A stretch of 64,000 nt of DNA from Akebia trifoliata (Eukaryota; Streptophyta; Magnoliopsida; Ranunculales; Lardizabalaceae), in NCBI GenBank assembly GCA_017979445.1, contig CM030710.1, forward strand, positions 17,222,248 through 17,286,247, given 5' to 3'. This document shows positions 23,403 through 34,959 of this stretch, one piece after another; the first letter of the stretch is position 1, and every line of letters begins with the position of its first letter. The notes below the pieces were generated by a model that worked only from the letters and a program-made list of their open reading frames with translations, ran no database searches and had not been told where the DNA came from. Position numbers and translations under genes: made by a program.

Positions 23403-25191
23403 TCAGAAAAGGGAAGGTGGTCAAATTGTCCGAATGGTCGAATTGTCGCCAAAACTAGGAATAATGAAAAGAGAATTATAAGTTTACCCATCAAGCCTTT
23501 TATTTAAAAGAGAGTGGTTCCTTTTTATTCTTTTCTCTTCTTCTCCATAGAACTGAACGATAGCCACTTTTCAACCCAAGGGTTTCGACCCATCTCCATT
23601 AAGTTCTAGCGCTATCGAGGCCGAGTTGAACCTCGACGAAGAAGGCAAAGTTGTCCGCCACAACGAGGGCTACAACTTCACCATCTTTGATTGTATATTC
23701 TTGTTCGTTTTCCCTACCCTCCATCAATAACTAGCCGTATAGTGCGAAGGAAACTCTACACCTTCCATCTAAAGGCTCTATCGAGTAGGAGTTAGAGTTA
23801 CCCTTTATTGTAGATGCGAAGAAGAGCATCGTCGTCAAATGCTTTGCAAACCCTTGCCTATTTTGCATCCAAGTCAGCTCAACCTCGACTTTCAAGCCAT
23901 CAAATCTTGATTTGTAGTGCTAGCTAATATCCTTGGCATCCACAACGGAAAGAGACTCTCAATTCTTAGTAGTAACCTTAGATTTCGAAAATATGCATTT
24001 AAGTTGTTTTAACAAAATTTATTGTTTGTTTTAAATCATAAAAATCTTTGTTTGAATTGAAATTCATGCTAGAAATAGAGATTTGATGTGTTTTATTTAT
24101 GTTTTAAATGTTAACATTGTGGGTGGATTGAATGATTTGAAGAACGGATGAAAGACCCGAAAAATGGATTGAAAGAACTCAAAAATTGCGAAGTTTCAGT
24201 TTTGTCGGTAGATGCCGTCAGTCCCACCGACACCTGCCGATGAGCATTCTGTTGGTTCCACCGAAAAAATCAACCTTCTGCCATCGATAAAATCCTTCTG
24301 TCGACAGGAACTATTGGTTCCACTAATAGAACAAGCTTCTGCTACCGACAACATTTTTCTGAGGCAGAGAAACAGACTCTGACTTTTGGCTTGACTTCCC
24401 CATTGCTTATATTTGATTTCCCACCATTTATTTTATTAAAAACAATTAAGTAAATGCCCTTCATTTACTTTAAGTTCTTTAATGAAATTAAGGTTTTACC
24501 CCCCATTTCGGAACAATGGGAATGGTTTTGAGATCCGAATCTCAAAGGATCAAAATTCAAATTTTGGTTTCAAGAACAAAACGTAGTTTCGACGTTTTCG
24601 GTAAAATTTTAAAATGTAATAACTTTCGCATTACTTTGAATTAGATTACAAAAACTATGTGATGTCGAATCTTATGATCGAAACTTTCATTTTGAAAAAT
24701 CTATTTTCAATTTCGAGAACTTTGAAAAATTGAGTTTCCGACACTTAGCCAAATTTTCACCAGCTTTCCTTATTTTTAACAACTTTGGTCTCGTGCATCG
24801 CCGGGACCTTGTTTTGAATAAACTTTCATGATTTTTTATGAAAATACCAAAAATGACTTTGAAAGATTAAAAATAAATGGTTTGATTTGAAAAGATGAAA
24901 AGTGAGAATGTCGAGAAAATGAAAGAAGGGATGAACAGTAAAGTGTTAGAATCACATTCGATGGGTGATGTTTGCATTTTACATTGTATGTTGTATGTAG
25001 GTTGGTGAAAGGATATCTAGGTTATTAATGAAAGGGTTGCATGTTTATTTAAGATTATGTTAGCGCATGCGCTGAGTATTGTTATTTATTTTTAGGTCGG
25101 GTGGCCACAGTTGCATGGTAGGAACTAGATATCCATTCTCAACCCTGTTATGTTAATTTCTCTTTTGTTTTAAATGAAAAATATGATATAT
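23403..25191 (+). other. DNA between the two direct repeats, LTR-like
   Basis: There is no recognisable coding sequence. A TATA-like TTTATTTAAAAGAGAG at about 23,500 precedes a pyrimidine-rich tract, resembling an LTR promoter. At about 24,200-24,350 there are repeated GTCGGT/ACCGAC motifs (CCCACCGACACCTGCCGA). The AT-rich block 24,500-24,800 resembles LTR bodies of large gypsy elements. I would read it as further LTR sequence of the same family as the flanking repeats. Confidence 0.4.
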
Positions 25192-26457
25192 ATGTACCTA
25201 TTTTGTGAGTTGTTAAAGGGTCTGTGAATACTTAAAGGGATAGTGCGTCACATCATCTGGAGGGGTGTACTATCTTGGGATGTACGGTAGGGACCACTAA
25301 GCTCATACGGGATATGGGACGCGTATGAGAGTGGAGTCACAACTAGAATCCAGGTCTATTCTTTTCTTATCTTTACTAGTAAACGTGTATTGTAAAGGTG
25401 GTCGTATATGAGTGGAGTGTTATTTTGGGAATCACATACACGCATGATAGGCATAGACGAAGATGATTAGTCAATGATCACTAAAAATCTAGTAGTAGTC
25501 AAACGTTCTGATACATTGAAAAGAGACCTAGTGCTTACAGTCACGTCAAACGGTCAGCTTGAGCCGGATAAATGGTCCCGCAAGCGTGGTAAATAGCGAC
25601 CAGCCACAAAATCAGGAACTACAATGTTATTGAAGAATATCATGTCCCGACTGGGAGCGATCTAGTTATGAATCCTAACTCTTTAATTCCAATACTCCAC
25701 CACTTGCATTATGTATTTGTTGTTATATTTCAAATTATAAATTGAAAAGCATGTCTATTATTTCAATGTTTTCAACGGTATTTGCATAAAGTGGAAAATG
25801 CATAATGAGTATGGATGACTGATGTTATGTGTAACTTTTAAACTATTTAGCTGCTCATCCTTGGCTATATGTACCAGTTGTATTTTATTCTGTAAAACCA
25901 TGGATGTATTAAAATATTCAATATGCTTTATTCGATCATGTTTAGGAAGGGTTATTAGTAGGAATTGGTTGTGAACTTACTGGATAATTCTCGTTACTTA
26001 CCCTTTCCTTCCTATTTTTTTAGTTTTAGCACTTGCAGTTATCGAAGCAGTCGTAGAGTCAGTAATGAGAAGTATCTGGTTGGTTAGATCGACGATCAGA
26101 GTTTATTGCCTAGTAAGCATTAGGGCTACATCTCTTAGTGTTGTCAGTTTCATCCAGGATGTATGCAGTTTTTGAGTTGAGAGTTTAGGCCTATGTTAGA
26201 GTGAGAGTATTTTGGTAAGCCTGTATATTGTTAAATCTTCCACACTCTGATCTATTTACATGTTAGATGTAATTAGTCTTCCGCTGTTATCCCTGTAATT
26301 ACATCTTTATATACAGGTTTTGTTATAACATTGATTATCAGGTTTTGTGTTTCGTTGAATGCTAACATATACAAAGGAGGCCATGTCGAAATTCTGAGAT
26401 ACCACCTAGTACCTCGAGACTTGGCAGTGGGATTTGTGTTAATGTTTGGCGAGGTGC
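25192..26457 (+). repeat. Diverged direct repeat, second copy
   Basis: This is the second copy of the segment at 22,125-23,402; it ends GTTTGGCGAGGTGCCACA against GTTTTGGGGGTGTCA in the first. The 120 bases that follow (to 26,579) are AT-rich and lead directly into the LTR start at 26,580. Confidence 0.75.
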
Positions 26458-26579
26458 CACATAAACTTTCTTTGAAAGTTTTTAAAGGAGCCTTTGATTG
26501 AGGTCTCTTTGGAAATAGAGGAAAATCTTGAAGAGTTTGGGATTTTTGAATGTCAAATTTATCTCACCATTTACGTAGA

Positions 26580-27004
26580 TGTAGACACCCCATTTTCGCA
26601 CTCGCCCGATTAATCAACTCATCAACTTCATTGTGATGGTTCCCAATGATGAATGAATATTTTAATATTTTTTATTTGTTAATAGATATGTTTCAAAAAT
26701 TCAAATGAGATATTTCAAGCAAACAAAACTTTAGAAACCACACTACGCTAGGAAAATATGACCCAAAAACATAGAAATCATCATTGTGAGACAAAAAAAA
26801 GTTTTGCGTAAAAAATCACTAAAAAATGACCAAATTATCAAAATACCCCTAACTTCAGAACATCCATAAAGCCTACGTTTCGCTTAAAAAAACTCTTGCG
26901 AACACATAAAATAGCAAATCAAAATCAAATAAACTGTTTTGCCAATTTTTACCAAATTCGACAAAATTATGAAAATACCCCTCATAGTCAATGACCATTT
27001 CAAA
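26580..27004 (+). repeat. Truncated LTR start, related to 13,944-15,399
   Basis: It starts TGTAGACACCCCATTTTCGC and follows the first 430 bp of the LTR at 13,944 with substitutions, e.g. CACTACGCTAGGAAAATATG against CACTATGTTAGAAAAATATG. Similarity stops at about GACCATTTCA (27,002), where minus-strand copia RT begins. It may be the 3' LTR of remnant 1, cut off by the copia insertion or by a deletion. Confidence 0.75.
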
Positions 27005-27500
27005 GTGACATCTAGAAAACCCCATAGATAGAATGACCTCAGAGAAACGATGAATCCAAGCTCACGGAGATTGTTTTACGCCATACAGAGATTTGAGGAG
27101 GCGACATACTTTCCCAGAATACTCCCCCTGAAGATGAAACCCATGAGGGGGGTCCATATAAATAACCTTTGTTAGATCACCATTTAGAAAGATATTCTTC
27201 ACATCAAACTGGTGAAAAGGCCATGAATGACAGGCAGTTAAAGAGATAAGTAATCGAACAGTAGACAGTTTGGTTACAGGGGCAAATGTGGCTCCAATGT
27301 CTTTTTTCGGAGTCTGCGTAAATCCCCTAGCAACAAATCGAGCCTTGTAGCGATCAACAATACCATCTACGAGATACTTGACTGTGAAAATCCATTTATA
27401 ACCAACAGTCCACTCCCCATAAGGAAGAGAAACAAGATCCCAGGTGTGATTCTTCTGCAATGCATCCATCTCAATAGTCATAGCTCTAGTCCACATAAGA
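27005..27500 (-). pseudogene. Copia reverse transcriptase, N-terminal half
   Basis: Reading down from 27,496: MWTRAMTIEMDALQKNHTWD, YKWIFTVKYLVDGIVDRYKA, RFVARGFTQTPKKDIGATFA, VTKLSTVRLLISL and QFDVKNIFLNGDL, the last holding the first catalytic Asp, then SLYGVKQSP, a stop and AWIHRF. This is the conserved start of copia-type RT. The YVDD catalytic block, expected roughly 50 codons further on, is absent because the element ends at 27,005. The SLYGVKQSP stop replaces the usual Arg codon. Confidence 0.9.
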
Positions 27501-28740
27501 TCACGTAAAGCCTCAGATACAGATCGAGGAACCCGAATAGAGTCTGTGGTGGCAAGATAGGCTCGATAGGAAGGAGAAAGACCCTGATAAGAAATAAACT
27601 GGGTGATAGGGTGATTAGTAACATACCTTCACTTACCTTTGCGAAGTGCAATAGGTAAGTGATAGTCAGAAATAGAATGAGAAGGCATAAATGTAGAAGG
27701 GGATATATCTGAGTCCAAGGAGGAGGTTGGAAAAGGTTGAGAGGGGGGAGGGCGACGAGAGCAAACTTGCAGCGATGACGACGAAGATGAAGATGGAGAG
27801 AAAACTGAAGAGAGTAACACTATGAGAGAAGAATCCTGCAAAGGAGAAGAATCTTGCAAAGAAGATGAAGTACGAAAATATGGAATATTTTTAAAAAAAG
27901 TGACATCCAGTGAATGAATAATATGATAAGGGAGGGGATCATAGCATCGATACCCCTTTGACATGGAAGAGTAACCTCAAGAAGACACAACGGGTAGCCT
28001 TGTCATCTAGTTTGGTTCGATGAGGAGTTTTATCCTAAACAAAGTAAGTGCATCCAAAAATTCTAGGTGTAATAGGGAAGAGAGTGTTATCAGGTCGAAG
28101 AACATGAAGAGGCACCCGTCCTCCTAAAGTGCGACTTGGAACACGATTCAGGAGGAAAGCGGCAGTAAGAATTGCCATATTCTAATACGACTTAGGAACA
28201 TGCATCCCTCGAAGGAAGCAACGAACGATGTTCATGAGGTGGCGATTCTTACGTTCCACCATCCCGTTTTGCTCAAGAGTGTATGGGCAAGTTAACTGAT
28301 GATGTATACCATGCTCATGGAGATGGGAGCGAATCCCATCAGAAATATATTCCCCACCATTATCTGTTTTAAGAGTTTTGAAGGTAATGTTGTATTGAGT
28401 TTAAATCATTTTAAGGAAATTAACAAAAATAGGTAGTACCTCGGAGCGAGAACTTATTAAATAAACTCAAGTATAATGAGAATAATCATCAATAACTGTA
28501 ACATAATATCTATAACCATTAAAAGTAGTAACAGGGGAAGGTCCATACACATCAAAATGAACTAAATTAAAAATAGCATTAACTCTATGCATGCGAGGAA
28601 TATAAGAGGTACGAGTGTGTTTAGAAAGCTCACATATAGAGCACTGAAATTTATGTTCACTACAAGATTGTTTTAAAGTAGGAAATAATGAATATAAGTG
28701 TTAAAAATTAACATGTCCTAAGCGAGCATGCCATAAGTCT
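27501..28740 (-). pseudogene. Copia integrase and linker
   Basis: Minus-strand translation gives SDGIRSHLHEHGIHHQLTCP, NGMVERKNRHLMNIVRCFL and PKSYW around 28,350-28,190, the second half of the integrase core with the catalytic Glu in VERKNRH. KGYRCYDPLPYHII and SLDVTFFKNIPYF follow at about 27,960-27,880, the copia integrase C-terminal block, and then a Ser/Pro-rich linker leads to RT. Several frameshifts and stops separate the pieces. Confidence 0.87.
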
Positions 28741-28745
28741 AAAAT

Positions 28746-29153
28746 CTAAAAAGAAAAAGTATGATTTCTAGTGAGTGGGAGCACAGAAGTTGGGACAGTA
28801 GTGGGTGGAGCTTCAAATAGGTACAACCCATCCTTCTCATATCCCTTATCAAAAATCCTCCTCGAAGTTAGGTCCTGAAAGACATAGTAAGTAGGAAAAA
28901 ACATTACAGAACAATTAAGCGATTTTATAATACTACTCACAGACATAAGGTTAAGAGATAAGTGTGGAACATGGAGAACAGAATCAAGAGAAAAACCAGG
29001 GGATAAGGATGTAGTACCCTTACTGTGAACAGGGGTAAGGGACCCATCAGCAAGGCGAACCTCCTTATGAGTAGTAGGAAAAATAGAAGAAATAAAATGA
29101 GTGGATTCACTAGTCATATGATCAGAGGCACCAGAATCAATGATCCAGGTCAA
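28746..29153 (-). pseudogene. Copia protease and pre-integrase domain
   Basis: The frame begins TWIIDSGASDHMT, the copia retropepsin active site with Asp-Ser-Gly, followed by VRLADGSLTPV, LDSVLHVPHLSLNLMSVSSI and DLTSRRIFDKGYEKDGLYLF. The last part resembles the GAG pre-integrase zinc-binding region. The open stretch is 135 codons and lies between gag (higher coordinates) and integrase (lower coordinates), as expected for minus-strand copia. Confidence 0.9.
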
Positions 29154-29159
29154 AGGAGT

Positions 29160-30140
29160 AGAGCCAGATTGAGTGGCATGAAATGCAAAAAAAGTACCTA
29201 GAGGAGTGATAACATATGCAACTATCTAGGATGAAGGAGTCTGAGCCTGGAGCTGATCTCGTACAATAGCAGAAATCTGTGTTTGAAGATATTGTAAATC
29301 AATAGTACCAAGAAAAGCATGATCAACTGAGGTAGATTCCACAACAGCAGCACAAGACTGACCCTTAGAAGATCTCAACAGGTGGGGATAGAGTTGAAAG
29401 AAGCGGGCCTTCTCATGGCCAAGTTTCCCACAATGACTACACGTAAGGCCACTTCTTTTACCAAGCTCATGGCTCCCACGGCCTCAATTTCCAAATCCTT
29501 GAGGACGAGAGTTAGAAAAATCCAAATTGGCCGCAAGAGCCATCTGATCTGTATCGGGAGCAAAGATAAGGATAGAAGACTGATTCTAAGAGGGAACAAC
29601 ACGACGACGATGCTCATCGCTATCAATAGTCGCGAATGTCTTAAATAAGGAAGGTAGAGAAGTGGTATTAAGGATTTGGTCCGCAGTGCCTCAAACTCAA
29701 GGCATAAACCCATGAGGAACTGGTATGTCTGATGTCAAGTAATCCTCTTGACCACACACCCACTTGCCTCTGTAGATAACTCAATCATAGACTCATAGTG
29801 CGAGAGCTCCTCCCAATGGGACTGAAGAAATTCAAAATAATCTGCAACACTCTAATTTCTTTAGGTAGCCTGAGCAATATCCCAGTACAGTTCATAAATC
29901 CTCGAGTCATTGCGAGCATGTGCATATGTTTGAGTGAGAGCTGACCACAAGGAGGAGACGGTCTCACGATACATAAACATAATGTAAATGCGTTGCTCCA
30001 TGGAATTAAATAGCCAACCAAGAATGGTGCAATTATCGATTTCTCATTGTTCAGATTTGGATTCAGTTATGGGTGGTTTAGGAATAATTCCTGACAACCA
30101 ACTCGATCTTCCTCTACTACACAAATAAAAGTGCATAGAT
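29160..30140 (-). pseudogene. Copia gag
   Basis: In pieces the minus strand reads NWSRSMHFYL, LFNSMEQRIYIMFMYRE, SLWSALTQTYAHARNDSRIY, YFEFLQSHWEELSHYESM and FLMGLCLEFEALR. These fit the UBN2-type gag of copia elements (pattern IW..L...Y, QF.M.L...Y..VR). A zinc-knuckle-like remnant is expected around 29,430 (CSHCGK equivalent), but its frame is broken. Multiple stops exist. Confidence 0.75.
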
Positions 30141-30689
30141 CGGGACCAGTTTCAAAAATTACAGTAATCTAGTGGGGCATTGGTCATACGTTGAACTCAG
30201 AAATTGGTCCCAAGGGTTGTGATAGAGTCCTTAGGCTCGTGAGTTGTCTTTGCACACTATGAACATGAAGAAAATTTGGATTGAAAAGAGATCTCCCGTA
30301 TTAGTCTTATCTAACGCTAGATAATCCCACTGATTACTGTTGGCAACACTAGAAACAACCTCTACTACTATCGTGAGGTTGAACCAACCAAAGTAGAGAT
30401 GTCGTAGGTTATAGAAACAACTGCTGTTGCTGTCACAGGTCTTCGCACAACCTTAGAAGTATTGTAGGGTTGATCACCAATCACCCAACAATTGTGTGCT
30501 GCTTTCGTAGAGTAGTTTAGGCCCTGTAGGGCTGATTGAAGTATACACAACAGTTGGTTGTTGTATATTGCTGTTGCAAGTCGTGTAGAACCAAATAGGA
30601 ACCAATAGACTGATTATAAGTGAGATTCAGACCTGGGTAGGTCTTCTACTGCTGTCGCAAGTCATTGTAAGGCATGTAAAATATCTCAA

Positions 30690-31010
30690 CACAGATAGGG
30701 ACCTACTGCAGCTATGGATCAGGTCTCAGGTAAGGTTTAGGCCTGTAGATCTAATCGAAGTTGAGTTTTAGGCCTATAAATCTGATCGCATGTGAGGTTG
30801 AGGCTTGTAGATCTGATCGCAAGTCACTTTAGGACATGTGGATCTGATTACAAGTGAAGTTTAGGCCTGTAGAGAGCTATTGCTGCTGTCGTAGGGCATT
30901 ATAGGGCATGTGGATCTGATCGATGGTGAGATTCAGACCTATTGTTGCTATCGCAAATAATAATATTGACCTAGAAGCTGTTTGCAAGTCAGATTCAAAC
31001 CTGTAGATTA
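30690..31010 (-). repeat. Degenerate minisatellite in the copia leader
   Basis: Roughly 35-40-bp units built from TTTAGGCCTGTAGATCTGAT and CGCAAGTGAGG variants (plus-strand reading) recur about eight times, mixed with GCTATTGCTGCTGTCG units. The same words recur less regularly back to about 30,370. The array lies in the untranslated leader between the LTR and gag. Confidence 0.7.
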
Positions 31011-31346
31011 TTTGCTATTGCTGTTGAAGAGAAGAATAGGAGCCTAAAAGCTGATCACACCACCAATGGGATTGATTAACATGCACCAAAAAGCTCAAGG
31101 ATTGATTGCCAAGAGAAACCCTATCGTAGGGTAAAAAAAAATATTTTTCACAACGCAAATCTCTATTGCAACATGTGAAGGGCTAATAAATTCTTTATCG
31201 CAACTTGAGATTAAGAAAACATGAATCAAATAAGAAAAGAGCCCCCCAAAGGGTAGAAACTCCGAATGAGTCTCTTGCTAGGTTTAGTGAATCAAGGACG
31301 TTGGGAGGAGGAACGGAGAGAGGTTGTGTTAGGTTTTTTTTCTTTT

Positions 31347-31360
31347 GGCTCTAAGACCAA
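31347..31360 (-). other. Mutated copia primer binding site
   Basis: GGCTCTAAGACCAA on the plus strand is TTGGTCTTAGAGCC on the element strand. It resembles the TGGTATCAGAGCC-type initiator-Met primer site with changes and sits next to the LTR. Confidence 0.55.
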
Positions 31361-31542
31361 TAAGAATTTTAGAAGAGAAAATTTACAAGTTTCATAATGA
31401 GAGCTTGATATATATTTATAATTCATAATAATAGAATAGTCATAAATGCCCTTACATAGAAAGAACAGAAATAAACTGATGAAAGTCAAACTAGAACTAA
31501 TTATCCTAGTATTTCCAATAGACCTAATTAGTATTCTGAACA
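31361..31542 (-). repeat. Copia 5' LTR
   Basis: On the element strand it starts TGTTCAGAATACTAATTAGG at 31,542 and runs about 182 bp to CTAAAATTCTTA. The expected final CA appears lost. It contains a TATA-like TATAAATATATATC. No second LTR exists in the window because the element is truncated, so the borders rest on the primer-site position and the TG start. Confidence 0.55.
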
Positions 31543-32713
31543 TCAAGCCATGGCTCTATCTGTATTTCCTAAATTGAACGTAATCAGGCCCAATTTCGGG
31601 TAATTGAAACCGATAGACAAGGTGAGGATGTCGTCTACTTTGTTTAGTAGATTAGCCGCCTTAGCTCAAGATTGATGATTCTATTTCCATATGTTTCCTA
31701 GGCCATTCTTGGTTGTGAACATAATTAACGTTTTGGAATCATTTGTGAGTTGTATTGTGAGAAATTACATGTACATATTGATTCACACAACAACTTCCCC
31801 ACTGCCGCTGGCTTGGCTTCTTTTGCTACTTGTTTTGCTTGTTATTTATGTAATGTAGTGTTTCTTTCATCATAGAGCCATTTGTCTAACAATTACTTAT
31901 AATACTGTTATTTTGCTATTTATTCCCTTGCAAAACTAATGAATGTTAAAGAAGAAGTGGATAAGCTTTCTGCTATTGCAAGGTAAGTCTTTGCATATCC
32001 ATGTGTTCTTACTTTTCTCCAGCTACACCCACTGTTTTTAGTGCTTATACGTATATATATGAATTATTCGTGCTTTTGTAGAATTCTATTTTTCTCTGGT
32101 CATTGTACTTTAATTTTTTTATTATTCTGGAGCTGTTTTGATCTATTTAGTAGCTCTACTTGTTGGATTTGAGAAAAATAAGTTCAAGACTACTGATTTG
32201 AAGCTTGATCAGAGTGTTTTTGGATAATTCTGAATTTTCTATGCTTGTTTTACCATGATTTTATTTATTTATTTTGGAGCTGTTTTGATTTATTTAGTAG
32301 CTCTGGTTGTTGAATTTGAGTTATAGAAGTTCAAAGCTGCTGATAGAAGCTTGAAGCTTGATCACGACATCATTTAAGAATTTTAGTTTCATGGTGCTTT
32401 GGGTATCTTCCTGTTGAAATTTGTTGTAGTTTTGTTGAGTTTGATTATTTTTACATGTTTATTTTTAAAAGATTCAAGCTTAGCTAAGTATGTGAATTTT
32501 AAGCAGATCTAGTTTGTGCTTAAGTTCATTTGGTTGAAGGAATTCTTTCAGTTGGAACATAACTCTCTGTTTCCTTAAATTTCTTAGAATTTGAGGACTT
32601 CAAACTGAACCTTTTAAACCACATATATTTTTTGACATCTCATGATGCTGACTAGCAAGAAACACCCGTGTGTGTGTGTGTAAGTGCCAGCATAATCACA
32701 AAGCCCCTGAAAT
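31543..32713 (+). other. Non-coding, intron-like DNA before the exon mosaic
   Basis: The sequence is T-rich with repeated TTGATTTATTTAGTAGCTCT-like words (about 32,145 and 32,287), like plant intron DNA. A short frame, NVKEEVDKLSAIAR, ends at a good donor (CAAG|GTAAGT, 31,981), so it may be a further captured exon; I cannot name its gene. A (TG)n run lies at 32,669-32,681. Confidence 0.45.
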
Positions 32714-33094
32714 ATGGTTGCCAAAGAGAGCAGAGATGAAATAGATGGTAGTTCAAGTGACTTGGACAAAAAATCAAAGCATGGGGAGGAAGAAGAATTT
32801 GATTGTGAGACAGTAAAAGATTATGTATCGTCTCAAGGGGATGCACATGCATCCGAGTACAACAAGATGGAAAGGGCTTCAAGGCTTCCCAAAAAACTTG
32901 CAAAAAAGGATTCTGTAGAAACTTATATCTTTCTAGGGAGAAATCAGATTGGAATGAAGCAAATAAGACACAAAGCATGGGATCACATACCAACCATAAG
33001 AAATCTGCAATGTCCAATGGAAAATAACAACTAAATCTAAGAATATGAAAGTCTATCCACAGTCTTCATCAGAATCATCTAAAGGATTTGACAG
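32714..33094 (+). pseudogene. Exon fragment of an unidentified host gene
   Basis: The frame is acidic and Ser/Lys-rich (DGSSSDLDKKSKHGEEEEFD, ETVKDYVSSQG) up to about residue 70. Another frame then continues in the same style (SREKSDWNEANKTQ, KKSAMSNGKITTKSKNMK, SSSESSKGF) and ends at a clean donor, ACAG|GTAAAT (33,094). The change of style exactly at the frame switch suggests one exon with a single-base indel near 32,920. It resembles a disordered linker of a plant protein. I had a weak impression of an NT-C2/EEIG1-type protein but cannot support it. Confidence 0.5.
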
Positions 33095-33137
33095 GTAAAT
33101 ATATCAATAAGTGATCACCTGTCTAGATATATAGTCT

Positions 33138-33907
33138 TTGTTACCAATCGGCATTGTTGAAGAGCTCCAAAAGAAGGAAAGGAAGAATGCAAGCTTGTCT
33201 TCCTCACTTCAGTACACAAACAATTTTCCTTACACTCACGAAGTGGAAGTGCCCACTTCGTGGAACCTGTTGAAGGACTTTAAAGGCAGAGTGAAGGAGA
33301 CATTCTTCGCAGATGATCCGTTACGCCATTTCAAGGACCAACCAAGGTTGAGAAAGTTCATCCTGGGCTTCCAGGCAATTTTCCCAATTCTTGAAGAGGA
33401 GAGAGACTACACTTAAGTAAGCTCAAAGGAGATATAATTGCAGGACTCACCATAGCAAGTCTTTGTATCCTTCAAGTATATAAGATGCTTAAAAAAGAAT
33501 ACAAAAGATTGGATTTAATTTAATCTCCAAAAATTAAAAATTCTGGTATGCAACACAGGACATTGGGTATGCAAAGCTTGCAAATTTGGTTCCCTAATAT
33601 GGGCTGTGTAAGTTTTATTGCTCGTCAACACCTTGCATTGGCTTATCATCGTTGTTCGAATTCTTTATCAAACCTATCTTTCTATTGTTTTGATTGTCAT
33701 AGACTCTAGCTTTGTTCCACCATTGATTTATGCTTTCATGGGTAGTTCAAGAGATATTGCCATTGGACCAGTGGCTGTTATATCTCTTTTGCTGGGGTCA
33801 ATGCTCAAGGACGAGATTGATCCCACTAAACACTTAAATGAGTATCGTCGACTTGTAAGGCTATTTTTTTTTGCTAGGATCACTCAATTCTTACTTGGGT
33901 TTTTCAG
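33138..33907 (+). pseudogene. High-affinity sulfate transporter (SULTR) N-terminal fragment
   Basis: Three exon pieces with GT-AG borders are visible. Exon 1 (to 33,475) contains VKETFFADDPLRHFKDQPRL and RKFILGFQAIFPI, then after a TAA at 33,414 GDIIAGLTIASLCILQ. Exon 2 (33,559-33,607) reads DIGYAKLANLVP, a TAA and YGL. Exon 3 (33,703-33,907) reads [33 protein letters not shown] and [14 protein letters not shown], and ends at AG|GTAACT. SULTRs are 12-helix plasma-membrane proton/sulfate symporters of about 650 residues; only the cytosolic N-terminus and first helices are here, with the remaining helices and the STAS domain absent. The fragment is followed directly by pieces of other genes, so it looks captured rather than resident. 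The true start is uncertain. Confidence 0.85.
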
Positions 33908-34070
33908 GTAACTATTTTACATTTTTTATTGTAATATGCCATGAGCAACAGAAGATTCATGGCTCCCAAGAAATGTTCATGTAGTCTGCAGCATTTAATT
34001 CTCATCTTGATCGCATGATTTCTCTGCTTCATATGTTTTAATGGAAGTTTTACTCTCCTTCACTGTTTAG

Positions 34071-34860
34071 GCTCTTGTTAAGGTGCTGCCTACATAACGG
34101 ATTCATTTCTGGTCTACTTTGTGGCCTTCCAAATTCCTTACCTATTCCAACCGTCATCAGTGGAGGAGGGGATGCTACAATAGTTTCAGAGTTATTCTCT
34201 ATATTATCTCTGCACGCTTCATCTTCAAATAAAGAGCTTCTAATAGGAGAAGCAACTAATCAGAAGTTCAAAATATCCAGTGCACGTGTCATGGTTCTGT
34301 ATTGTTGTTTCACCCTTGCTACTATAGCACAATGTCTGAAGGTGTCTAGAAGAGTTTCTGCATTGTTCATGCTTACGACTTCTGCAAAGAAACGGCTTTC
34401 TCGACTTTCAATCCTTGCCCATCACTCTTCTTCTAATGATATTACGGTGACGACATCCTTACAACCACATTGTGCAGCGGCCATGCTAGCTCTTGCAGCT
34501 GTTCTATCCCTTGAAAGTGGAATTCCCCATCTCTAAATTGCCTATCTTTTGATCCCTTCGACTTGCACACTATGTGGCCTCGTAAGTATCCAATCCTCAA
34601 ATGAAGTAATTACCAACCATAATGGTATGCTCTCATACTGGCATGGCCTTAGAGATGGGTGCGTTGGTTTGTTGGAAACCAGACTTAAGTGGGGAGGGGC
34701 ATTAGCCATTCAACAAGCGAGTGCAAATGGTATACCTCATCTCCTTATTTGTTTATTAGCTGGCAATCTTCAAGAATTAGATGGCTCAAAGGATCAAGTT
34801 GGGTTATCACCTAAAGGTGTTGTATGGACTGTTTCTTCAATATGTCATTGTCTTTCTAGT
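34071..34860 (+). pseudogene. TIO: FUSED-type kinase (TIO) C-terminal repeat-region fragment
   Basis: After an acceptor-like CACTGTTTAG the frame reads GFISGLLCGLPNSLPIPTVI, SGGGDATIVSELFSILSL, LFMLTTSAKKRLSRLSILAH and QPHCAAAMLALAAVLSLESG. A second frame then gives LSYWHGLRDGCVGLLETRLK, WGGALAIQQASANGIPHLLI and QVGLSPKGVVWTVSSICHCL. As I recall the family, this is the armadillo-like region downstream of the kinase in plant FUSED/TWO-IN-ONE, which acts in phragmoplast expansion; a RUNKEL-type kinase is the alternative. The kinase domain is absent. A frameshift lies near 34,530. The match ends at CLSSG, where AGT|GTGGG-like bases could serve as a donor. Confidence 0.72.
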
Positions 34861-34959
34861 GGGTTTGTCAGTTGTGATCAAAGTCTTGTATCGTACAGTA
34901 CAAAATGTCTTGTTTCATCCTGTTATCGTTACTATGTAACAGGGTAATTCCGTTCTCAG

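Larger units (their letters stand above)
27005..31542 (-). mobile_element. Ty1/copia element, truncated at its 3' side
   Basis: On the minus strand the order is a short LTR (31,542-31,361), primer-site remnant, leader with a minisatellite, gag, protease, integrase and RT, i.e. copia order with integrase before RT. The element stops in the middle of RT at about 27,005, so the second half of RT, RNase H and the 3' LTR are missing. All domains carry stops or frameshifts. The lineage was not determined. Confidence 0.88.

Noticed and set aside
33138..33911. Working sulfate transporter gene
   Set aside because: TAA codons interrupt exon 1 (33,414) and exon 2, most membrane helices and the STAS domain are missing, and other genes' exons follow at once.
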